From positions 1 through 11,223 of the forward strand of contig JAGLDW010000743.1 of the NCBI GenBank assembly GCA_023145395.1: a stretch of 11,223 bases of DNA, written 5' to 3'. The notes under the pieces are model-generated. The model was given only the letters and a program-made list of their open reading frames with translations, had not been told where the DNA came from and ran no database searches. Below, in pieces: positions 1 through 5,651 of this stretch; positions within the stretch are counted from its first letter, which is position 1; each line of letters opens with the position of its first letter. The stretch comes from Lentisphaeria bacterium. Lineage in GTDB: Bacteria; Verrucomicrobiota; Lentisphaeria; Oligosphaerales; Lenti-02. A program made the position numbers and the translations under genes.

Positions 1-1349
1 TGGTCCACAACTTTGCCACCGGAGAGCAGGGCGATCTCCTTCTTGACCAGCACCGAAGCTTTCTTCTCGACGAACTCAACGCCACCGGATACGCCCAAGT
101 GCTCGAGGAGTGGGACACCCATGGTCTCGCCACCTCCTACACCATCGGCGACGACGTGCTCTCGCAGACCACGGGAACCGAGACACCACTCACCCATCAC
201 TTCCTCTACGACGGACACGGCAACACCCGCGCGCTGACCGACACCCTGGGAACCGTGGCAGAAGTCCACGACTACGATGTCTATGGAAACGAGCTTACCC
301 CGGCTCCTTCCGTCCTGGACCGCGGAGGGGATTCGCCTGAGAGAGACGACGACAGCGCTTCCCGCTCCGATTCGCCCGGCCAGCTAGCCGATCTGCGCTA
401 TTGCGGAGAGCCCCACGACACCGCCCTCGGAATGAACTACCTCCGCGCCCGCTACTACTCCCCCGCCACCGGTCTCTTCAACCGCCAGGACCCCGCCGGA
501 GGCAACCCCTCCGACCCCCAGTCCTACCACAAATACGCCTACTGCCACAACGACCCCGCCAACAACATCGACCCGACAGGACTAGTCACGTTGTCCAGTT
601 TGTTAGCGAGCACACATCTCGGAGGCTTTCTCCGAGCAACGTGGCTTCAAGGGGTCAGGGGGGCTGTGACAAACTCGCTTGTAACACTCCTAACCAGCCT
701 AGTCTGGAGCACAGCCAAGGGACAGGATCTTACAAGTGGAAGCTTTTGGAAAGGTCTCGGAAAGGACCTGGTCATTTCAGCCGCTACTGGGTATGTGACC
801 GGTGCCATCTCCGGTGGACTCATAACGTCAAGAGGGGGACTGGCAGAAAGAGCGGCGAGTAAGTTGCTGAGAACAATGGATAGTTCAATAATAAGATGGT
901 TGATAATAAACGCCGCAATCCCTGGAATTCTGGAAGGTCTTTTGGGGACGATAATATGGATATCAGAAAAAATGATTCGAGGAGAATCAATAAGTGGAAG
1001 AGAACTACTAAAATCATTTTCTCTAAATATTGTATTTTCGATGGTTTTCTCGGGGTTTACATCCGGTGCCCAAAAACGAATAGATAAGAAGTTTATCGAT
1101 CTTGATATCGAGTCAAATAAATTGGGTGCTATTGTGGATAAGGGATATGACGCATTAAAGGCAAATGGATCGACAAAAGACATGCGAAAATCAATTGAAA
1201 GATTAGCAAGATCGGTCTCAGCTAAGAATATTTTTGAATCAAATAATATGAGCCATTTCAATAGCTTTATGGATAACTTTTTTATTCCATATGTGATCAG
1301 TATTTCTAATGGTTTTTCCAAAACCTCAACTGGTAATTTTATAGACTAA
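1..1349 (+). CDS. RHS-repeat polymorphic toxin, C-terminal part (5' end outside window)
   Basis: The frame is open from the first complete codon at position 3, so the start lies upstream; 448 residues are visible. What is seen: YD-repeat-type sequence (FLYDGHGNTRALTDTLG, then YDVYGNEL), followed by the hallmark closing segment of an RHS core (LRYCGEPHDTALGMNYLRAR, YYSPATGLFNRQDP, YAYCHNDPANNIDPTGL) ending at base 584. In this family the repeats build a hollow shell that encloses a variable C-terminal toxin, and the DPxGL motif marks the boundary. After it comes a 254-residue tail that is not RHS. The protein would be exported, by type VI secretion or another route that the window does not show. 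It is followed after 19 bases by a membrane protein gene, the usual toxin/immunity order. RHS identity is firm. The toxin activity is unknown. Confidence 0.93.
   Translation, partial: VHNFATGEQGDLLLDQHRSFLLDELNATGYAQVLEEWDTHGLATSYTIGDDVLSQTTGTETPLTHHFLYDGHGNTRALTDTLGTVAEVHDYDVYGNELTPAPSVLDRGGDSPERDDDSASRSDSPGQLADLRYCGEPHDTALGMNYLRARYYSPATGLFNRQDPAGGNPSDPQSYHKYAYCHNDPANNIDPTGLVTLSSLLASTHLGGFLRATWLQGVRGAVTNSLVTLLTSLVWSTAKGQDLTSGSFWKGLGKDLVISAATGYVTGAISGGLITSRGGLAERAASKLLRTMDSSIIRWLIINAAIPGILEGLLGTIIWISEKMIRGESISGRELLKSFSLNIVFSMVFSGFTSGAQKRIDKKFIDLDIESNKLGAIVDKGYDALKANGSTKDMRKSIERLARSVSAKNIFESNNMSHFNSFMDNFFIPYVISISNGFSKTSTGNFID
585..1349 (+). other. Variable C-terminal toxin tail of the RHS protein
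   Basis: This is the 254-residue segment after DPTGL. The first part is rich in small and hydrophobic residues (VISAATGYVTGAISGGLI, then IIRWLIINAAIPGILEGLLG and LNIVFSMVFSGF), like the glycine-rich pretoxin linkers seen after many RHS cores. The last ~80 residues are more polar (KGYDALKANGSTKDMRKSIE onward) and may be the effector module. I see no HNH, ADP-ribosyltransferase, deaminase or papain-like motif. Base composition drops sharply inside this segment, typical of exchangeable toxin tips. A membrane-active toxin is possible given the hydrophobic stretches and the membrane-bound neighbour, but this is inference. Confidence 0.7.
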
Positions 1350-1368
1350 AACCAAAAAGGAAAAGAAA

Positions 1369-1944
1369 ATGAGAACAGATTTCCGAAGAAAGATTGGGTT
1401 TTCAGAACTATCCGTTAGTTCAAATAATAGGGAAAATGACGACGGCTGTCTAATATTTAATAACTCACAAAAGCCATATTTAATAGCTGCAATTGTGACA
1501 TCATGTATTGCAATTCCATGTTTCTTATGCCTTTTCATGTCATTATCAACTGGAACAAAAATACTATGCGTATGCATCTTTCTGTTTTTTGCATTTCTGG
1601 CAATTTCATCAATATTAAGATATTTAAGATCGGAAATGATTGAGATTCGAGGGGGATCAATAAGATTGGAGGTCCATTCTCCTTGGTCCTGCAAAAATGT
1701 AGGGGGAAATATTCTAGAGATATTACTGCAAATCAATGAGACAACGATGCGGGATATGCACACTGGATCTAGTCACATAAACATGGAATACTCAGTTGGA
1801 ATTAAGTCAGATTGTGAGGAGTTTGAGTTTATCACAATTGGGGTAGAAAACAGTGACAAACCGGAAGAAGCCGAGGCTCTTTCGATAAAACTATCAGAGC
1901 TCACCTGTGCTCCAATCAAGAAAGTGATGCTTGACTATCTATAG
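1369..1944 (+). CDS. Putative membrane immunity protein for the RHS toxin
   Basis: 191 residues. The ATG at 1369 has a purine-rich AAAAAGG site 8 bases upstream and lies 19 bases after the toxin stop, so the two are very likely co-transcribed. Two adjacent membrane helices are visible at about residues 36-60 (KPYLIAAIVTSCIAIPCFLC onward) and 63-87 (TKILCVCIFLFFAFLAISS onward), joined by a very short loop. A soluble ~100-residue domain follows, starting with a beta-like MIEIRGGSIRLEV. Both ends should therefore face the cytoplasm. The gene shares the AT-rich composition of the toxin tail and differs from everything downstream, which fits co-transfer as a pair. No family was recognised. The immunity role is inferred from position and composition. 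Two membrane spans would place it where a membrane-targeting toxin acts, or simply anchor a toxin-binding domain. Confidence 0.65.
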   Translation: MRTDFRRKIGFSELSVSSNNRENDDGCLIFNNSQKPYLIAAIVTSCIAIPCFLCLFMSLSTGTKILCVCIFLFFAFLAISSILRYLRSEMIEIRGGSIRLEVHSPWSCKNVGGNILEILLQINETTMRDMHTGSSHINMEYSVGIKSDCEEFEFITIGVENSDKPEEAEALSIKLSELTCAPIKKVMLDYL

Positions 1945-1994
1945 GAGGCCGAAACACATGTTCCCAACCCTTTTCGCGCCCTGCCGACGCGGGC

Positions 1995-2017
1995 CGGGGT
2001 CACACCTCAACTATCAA
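1995..2017 (+). repeat. Left inverted end of the transposase element
   Basis: The sequence starts CGGGGTCACACCTCAACTA and is the reverse complement of 2539-2561 except at one base. It lies 70 bases before the transposase start. Confidence 0.85.
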
Positions 2018-2087
2018 CAGATGGATTTGACTTGCACATTGGCGCCGGGCATAGTGGAGGAGAGCTTGCAGACCGAAAGGATCCGTC

Positions 2088-2549
2088 ATGGCTTGCCCGT
2101 TGCGAATCGAATACAAGGGTGGCTGCTACCATGTGATGAACCGGGGCAACCAGCGTGCCCGGGTATTCCACTCGAAGAAGCACTACACGCTGTTTCTTGA
2201 CAAGTTGGCGCATTTCTGCGAGCAGTTCGTGTCGAAGCGCAGCGCTACATGTCGGAGGCGTCCCGGTATATCCACCTGAATCCAGTCAGGACCAAGCGGG
2301 CCGAGAGTCTGGATCTTGTCCAGCGGAAGCGCGAACTGGACTGCTTCCCCTGGTCGACCTACCCGATCCTCCCGGCATGCGTAGCCTCTGTCGCGGATGG
2401 CCAAGCAGTTCGGTATAACAGCCGCAGGATTGAGCATCGCTGCAAAGCGCATGACCGCAGCGTTGTCTGTTCCGCGCAGCAAAGCGCTTCGTGCCCGATG
2501 CAGCCACGCCGAAGATCTCCTAAATCGAAGCCTGCGTATTGACAGTTGA
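2088..2549 (+). pseudogene. REP-associated tyrosine transposase (Y1_Tnp), internally deleted and frameshifted
   Basis: Three pieces of one ancestral gene are visible. Piece 1 (2088 to ~2228) gives the typical N-terminus MACPLRIEYKGGCYHVMNRG and ends at CEQF. It has a good GAAAGGA site 6 bases before the ATG. Piece 2 (~2231 to ~2380, in another frame) reads VEAQRYMSEASRYIHLNPVR and ends near FPWSTYP. Piece 3 (2397-2549, back in the first frame) reads MAKQFGITAAGLSIAAKRM onward, like the helix-turn-helix C-terminus of longer members. In the family, the region between CEQF and VEAQ carries the metal-binding HUH motif (HxH). It is missing here, while the RYIHLNPVR block with the likely nucleophilic tyrosine remains. 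A second deletion between pieces 2 and 3 is likely, with an in-frame stop at 2382. The gene is inactive. Confidence 0.85.
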
Positions 2550-2561
2550 GGTGTGACCCCG
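2539..2561 (-). repeat. Right inverted end of the transposase element
   Basis: On the plus strand it reads TTGACAGTTGAGGTGTGACC onward, pairing with 1995-2017 with a single mismatch. It contains the stop codon of the transposase remnant. Confidence 0.85.
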
Positions 2562-2617
2562 TATGCCCCGGCTACACCAACAGGCGATAGCCCCGCCCAA
2601 GTTCCCAGACACACAAA

Positions 2618-2647
2618 AGCCCGTCCGGATGGGAGTCCGGACGGGCT
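2618..2647. terminator. Strong 12-bp hairpin, probable Rho-independent terminator
   Basis: Perfect arms AGCCCGTCCGGA and TCCGGACGGGCT surround a 6-nt loop. On the plus strand it is followed by GTTATTCC (weak T-run). On the minus strand it is followed by TTTTGTGTG (better). It lies after the toxin/immunity/transposase stretch and before the next promoter, so it could end plus-strand transcription there. No minus-strand gene that would use it is visible. Confidence 0.65.
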
Positions 2648-2718
2648 GTTATTCCTTGCATTCCACAGACATCCGAGTATTATATGCGTCGTTTCCCACC
2701 TGCCAGCCAACAAGACCC

Positions 2719-2755
2719 GTGCAAATTTGCACACTATTCCGCATGCGTCTATGGT
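2719..2755 (+). promoter_or_regulatory. Putative promoter with overlapping palindromic operator
   Basis: A perfect 14-bp palindrome GTGCAAATTTGCAC (2719-2732) overlaps a -35-like TTGCAC (2727-2732). This is followed by exactly 17 bases and a -10-like TATGGT (2750-2755). A dimeric repressor on the palindrome would block the -35 region. The predicted transcript would start near 2762 and lead into the genes at 2845 and 3097. The box matches are only moderate, so the promoter is inferred; the palindrome is plain. Confidence 0.45.
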
Positions 2756-2844
2756 AGAACACACTGCACACCGTCCCGATCATGGCACAACACCCAACAC
2801 CAACGTCGTTTTCGCGCGCAAAACGAGAGAGAGGAACGCACGCC

Positions 2845-3039
2845 ATGAAGACATTGCACCTATGCAATAGCGTGGTCGATCACGAATTGAGCTTCCTTGA
2901 CGAGGCAACTGACGCCATGCTCGTCAGCACCTCCAAGCGCAAGAGCCGTGGAAGCATGCGCATGGCGCTAGGACGTGTCAAAAGCACACCCGCAAAGCGG
3001 TGTGAGTTGAACAAGATCCGCAACACGCCCCTCCCGTAG
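2845..3039 (+). CDS. Small hypothetical protein (64 residues)
   Basis: The sequence starts MKTLHLCNSVVDHELSFLDE and ends NKIRNTPLP. The ATG at 2845 was chosen over an in-frame ATG at 2782 because a GAGAGAGGA purine tract lies about 10 bases before it. The N-terminal half is acidic and the C-terminal half strongly basic (KRKSRGSMRMALGRVKSTPA). There is no membrane helix or recognised domain. It lies between the palindromic promoter and the gene at 3097, 57 bases ahead of that gene, so the two may share a transcript. A DNA- or RNA-binding small regulator would fit the basic half and the nearby operator, but this is speculation. It may not be a real gene. Confidence 0.4.
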   Translation: MKTLHLCNSVVDHELSFLDEATDAMLVSTSKRKSRGSMRMALGRVKSTPAKRCELNKIRNTPLP

Positions 3040-3096
3040 CCCCCACCACACACGCTACACTCTCCCTATTCCACGTCTGACCAAGGAGGATTCATC

Positions 3097-4032
3097 GTGC
3101 CCACTCCGGATGAATGGCGAGATTTTGTCAATCTGTATTTTCGGACCAAGAGCTTGTTCATCCAGGCAGAAGAGCTGTCCTTTGAGAAGGACACAGTCCT
3201 ACAGCCGATCATGGAATGGCGGCACGCTCTCGACCATCTGATGCGAGCCAAGACAGCAGAGCTGGGCAACGACTCCTCACAGTATGCTCCCGACTACACC
3301 GACAAGCAGTTCAGCAAAGCACTCGGGCACTGCTATCGAGCCTACTTTGACACTGCCGACTGGTTTTCGATGGTCATGCGGGACAGGATACTGCACGCTC
3401 TTCAGGACTACAGCCCCACCGCGATCACCGCCGCACTCCCCACCTACTACAGCGAAATGCGGCTCCGAATCAATACAATCAACGATGAGATTTCCGGCCT
3501 GCGAGAGGGCAAAGACATTCAGGATGAAGGATTGATCGACGGCATTGACCACTACGACAAACTCCTTCAAGAACTCAAGGAAATGTGCATACAGATTGAA
3601 AGTGGCGAACGTGCAATTCTTGCCTATCGCCATAACGAAGAAGTTCTGGACAGTCTCACGCAGTATGACACAGAAACAGTCACAGCCGCCCTTCCCACCT
3701 ACTACAGCGAGACGCGCCCTCGAATCGACACCATCCGCGACGAGCTCACGGCACTAAGCCAAGACAACGCGCCCATAGGTGATCGACACAATGCACTCCT
3801 TCAAGAACTGACAGAGATATGCGAGCAAGTGGAGCACGCGAAAGGCGCGCTGAAAGAGCATGACCGCGCACGGAGCCGTTCGGAGAAAAAGAAATGGATT
3901 TGGACCATTGCGGGGGGCATCGTGGTGGGTGCGGCATTGATCCTTTTCGGCCTCCTAAAGAGTTGCGCCGCGACCTCTTCGGACAACGACACGCGCCCAC
4001 CCGCCTCAGCACAGCCCGCACCGCCGCGGTGA
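3097..4032 (+). CDS. Unrecognised helical protein with internal duplication and C-terminal membrane anchor
   Basis: 311 residues. The GTG at 3097 has an ideal AAGGAGGA site 6 bases upstream, which decides the start. Residues 1-100 are mostly helical and rich in aromatics (EWRDFVNLYFRTKSLFIQAE, FDTADWFSMVMRDRI). Two related ~65-residue units follow, at about 104-173 and 190-251. Each contains TAALPTYYSE, then an R-I-x-T-I helix (RINTINDEI / RIDTIRDEL), then LLQEL..(I/M)C.Q.E. A basic linker (RARSRSEKKK) precedes one membrane helix at about 267-287 (WIWTIAGGIVVGAALILFGL), then SC and a short Pro/Ala-rich tail. The positive residues before the helix suggest the large N-terminal part is cytoplasmic. 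No family was recognised. The gene converges with the recombinase gene 40 bases away, so it may be island cargo. Confidence 0.85.
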   Translation: MPTPDEWRDFVNLYFRTKSLFIQAEELSFEKDTVLQPIMEWRHALDHLMRAKTAELGNDSSQYAPDYTDKQFSKALGHCYRAYFDTADWFSMVMRDRILHALQDYSPTAITAALPTYYSEMRLRINTINDEISGLREGKDIQDEGLIDGIDHYDKLLQELKEMCIQIESGERAILAYRHNEEVLDSLTQYDTETVTAALPTYYSETRPRIDTIRDELTALSQDNAPIGDRHNALLQELTEICEQVEHAKGALKEHDRARSRSEKKKWIWTIAGGIVVGAALILFGLLKSCAATSSDNDTRPPASAQPAPPR

Positions 4033-4072
4033 GCCCTCGTATCCGAAGCCGCGCAACCCACCCCCGAGTCCC

Positions 4073-5260
4073 CTACCACACCGGCAGGACCTTGGCCACC
4101 TTGTCCGCCGCCGCCTTCGCCAGGTCCAGCTTCGCGTGATTGTAGACCCTGTCCAGCACCCGCTCGTTGCTCCAGTTGCCCTGGGCCACCAGATCCTGCT
4201 TCGTCACCTCCCCCGACCTGAGCACATGCGTCGCGAACGTATGCCTCAGCGAGTGAAACGTCACCAGCTTCACCGACTCCTTGCGCCTCTCCCCCGGCTC
4301 CGGCGCGCGCTTCGTCTCGATCCCGCACAGCTCGCACAGCTCCCGGAACTCCTCCGACAGCGCGCGCCAGTGCTTCCCGCTCGCCTTCGCCGCCATCGGC
4401 CAGACAAACCCCTCGCCCTTCGCCCTGGGCAGCAGCCTCACCCAGTCGCGATCCAGACTGTGCACCGCCACCCGGTCCCTGCCCCATCGCTTCGTCTTGT
4501 TCGGCCGAAGCACAAGATACCCGTCCTCCTCAAGCAGCTCGTCATACTCCAGCGTCGCGATATCCCCCTGCCTCAACCCCGTCTCCACCCCCATCATGAT
4601 CGCGCACGCCCAGAAATTCTCACCCAGCCGCGACACATAGTCCCTCGCCTTCGCCACCAGATCGCGCACCTGCTCCATCGAGAGATCCGACCCCGTCCCC
4701 ACAACCCCCCGGTCCTGCTGAATCAGCGTCCACGGATTCGTAGTCAGCTCCGCCGCCACCGCCACCCCATCCCAGAGCACCTTCAACTGCGAGCGATAGC
4801 GATTCCTCGTGTGAGGCGACTTCCCATCCTCCGCCAGCCATTTCCAGAACTCCGCCACCTCCCGGATCGCAATCTCCCGGATCTCCGCGATCTCCGGATG
4901 CCGCAGCTCCAGCCACCTCCGGAAGATCCCCCACTTATTCTCCCGATCCCTCACCTGCCGTGGCGCGGCCGACACCTCCGCGCTCCGCAGATACAGCTCC
5001 CACACCGCATCCAGCGCCACCCGCCGGGACACCACCTTCGCGCCCGCCGCGCTCAACGCCCTCTCCACCCGCTCCTTCTCCTTTCTGCCATCCATCGTCG
5101 CCTTCATCGGCTCCAGATAGAGTCTCGTCGCCACCTCCCGGTCCGTCGTTCCCGTCGACACCACCTTCTTCTTCCACTTCCCATCCACCTTGCGCTTCAC
5201 CGCCACATACCAGCGCGCGCTCCCCTTCACCTTCGTCAGAAACATCGATCCGCCACTCAT
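4073..5260 (-). CDS. Tyrosine recombinase / phage-type integrase
   Basis: 395 residues. The ATG is preceded by an AAAGGAG site about 6-7 bases upstream. Residues 1-50 resemble an arm-binding N-terminal domain (MFLTKVKGSARWYVAVKRK). Residues ~80-180 form the SAM-like core-binding domain, and ~190-395 the catalytic domain. Catalytic residues visible: Arg230 in TGLRQGDI, a lysine in PNKTKRWGR (255/257), His336 and Arg339 in HSLRHTFATH, and Tyr373 in RVYNHAK. The usual histidine of the LGH motif is replaced by GNWS (Trp363), a tolerated change in some members. It cuts and rejoins DNA at specific att sites through a 3'-phosphotyrosine bond. Its position next to the 3' end of tRNA-Ser, pointing away from it, is the standard layout for a tRNA-integrated island or prophage. 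The protein looks intact and probably active. Confidence 0.95.
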   Translation of the reverse strand: MSGGSMFLTKVKGSARWYVAVKRKVDGKWKKKVVSTGTTDREVATRLYLEPMKATMDGRKEKERVERALSAAGAKVVSRRVALDAVWELYLRSAEVSAAPRQVRDRENKWGIFRRWLELRHPEIAEIREIAIREVAEFWKWLAEDGKSPHTRNRYRSQLKVLWDGVAVAAELTTNPWTLIQQDRGVVGTGSDLSMEQVRDLVAKARDYVSRLGENFWACAIMMGVETGLRQGDIATLEYDELLEEDGYLVLRPNKTKRWGRDRVAVHSLDRDWVRLLPRAKGEGFVWPMAAKASGKHWRALSEEFRELCELCGIETKRAPEPGERRKESVKLVTFHSLRHTFATHVLRSGEVTKQDLVAQGNWSNERVLDRVYNHAKLDLAKAAADKVAKVLPVW

Positions 5261-5301
5261 GGTTTTCTCCTTTCACGCACAGACAAAAACATCATGAACA
5301 A

Positions 5302-5330
5302 CAGATAGCACCAAAACCCCCTTGGTGCAA
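5302..5330 (-). promoter_or_regulatory. Possible integrase promoter inside the TTGGTGC repeats
   Basis: On the minus strand TTGCAC (5325-5330) and TATCTG (5302-5307) are separated by 17 bases, about 40 bases ahead of the integrase start. The boxes match consensus only partly. They overlap the repeat cluster, so binding there would be expected to affect integrase expression. Confidence 0.3.
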
Positions 5331-5345
5331 AGTTTGGTGCTAAGT
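5307..5345. repeat. Cluster of three TTGGTGC-type repeats (candidate recombinase or excisionase binding sites)
   Basis: Two tandem 12-mers, CTTGGTGCAAAG (5321-5332) and TTTGGTGCTAAG (5333-5344), are preceded by an inverted copy AGCACCAAAA (5307-5316). They lie between the integrase start and the tRNA. Short direct and inverted repeats in this position are typical of arm-type integrase or excisionase sites. They could also be an operator for integrase autoregulation. The arrangement is seen; the role is inferred. Confidence 0.5.
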
Positions 5346-5441
5346 TTTTCCATACAGCAACCCCATTCAAAAACCAGAGTCCCCGGTGTTTCCCGTCCAT
5401 CCGCCCGCCTTTTCAGCCCTGCCCATGCGTGCGATTTAGGT

Positions 5442-5478
5442 AGAAAAGAAGAACGCCCGGCCTCTTTCGAGACCGAGC
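5442..5478 (-). terminator. Rho-independent terminator downstream of tRNA-Ser
   Basis: Read on the minus strand: a 10-bp stem GCTCGGTCTC / GAGGCCGGGC (two G-T pairs) closed by a GAAA tetraloop, then GTTCTTCTTTTC. It starts 9 bases after the encoded CCA of the tRNA. It separates tRNA transcription from the integrase region. Confidence 0.85.
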
Positions 5479-5486
5479 GCTATAGT

Positions 5487-5576
<90 letters not shown>

Positions 5577-5586
5577 GGCTGTGTCC

Positions 5587-5613
5587 ATCAAATCGTGGAA
5601 TCCATCATGTCAA
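5587..5613 (-). promoter_or_regulatory. Possible tRNA-Ser promoter
   Basis: On the minus strand a consensus TTGACA (5608-5613) is followed after 15 bases by TTTGAT (5587-5592), ending 10 bases before the tRNA 5' end. The short spacer and weak -10 keep this uncertain. Read-through from the gene that stops at 5652 is an alternative, because no terminator is seen between them. Confidence 0.4.
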
Positions 5614-5651
5614 AGCAGGGCGGAATTTAGCACCTGCCACGCTGGAGTCAA

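Larger units (their letters stand above)
1995..2561 (+). mobile_element. Decayed REP-associated tyrosine transposase element (IS200/IS605-like relative)
   Basis: A 567-bp segment is bounded by near-perfect 23-bp inverted ends (one mismatch) and encloses the broken transposase gene at 2088-2549. The right end overlaps the stop codon of the last transposase fragment (TGA at 2547-2549). No target duplication is evident, as expected for HUH/Y1 elements. The element separates the toxin/immunity pair from the downstream genes. It cannot move on its own because the enzyme is destroyed, but its ends look intact and could be acted on by a related enzyme elsewhere in the genome. Confidence 0.75.

Noticed and set aside
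647..1321. Minus-strand open frame across the toxin tail
   Set aside because: It is antisense to the continuous RHS frame, has no ribosome site, and has no recognisable domain.
4136..5308. Long plus-strand open frame (390 codons) across the integrase gene
   Set aside because: It is antisense to a clear tyrosine recombinase, and its product is a low-complexity Arg/His/Pro/Leu-rich string, as expected from the opposite strand of a GC-rich gene.
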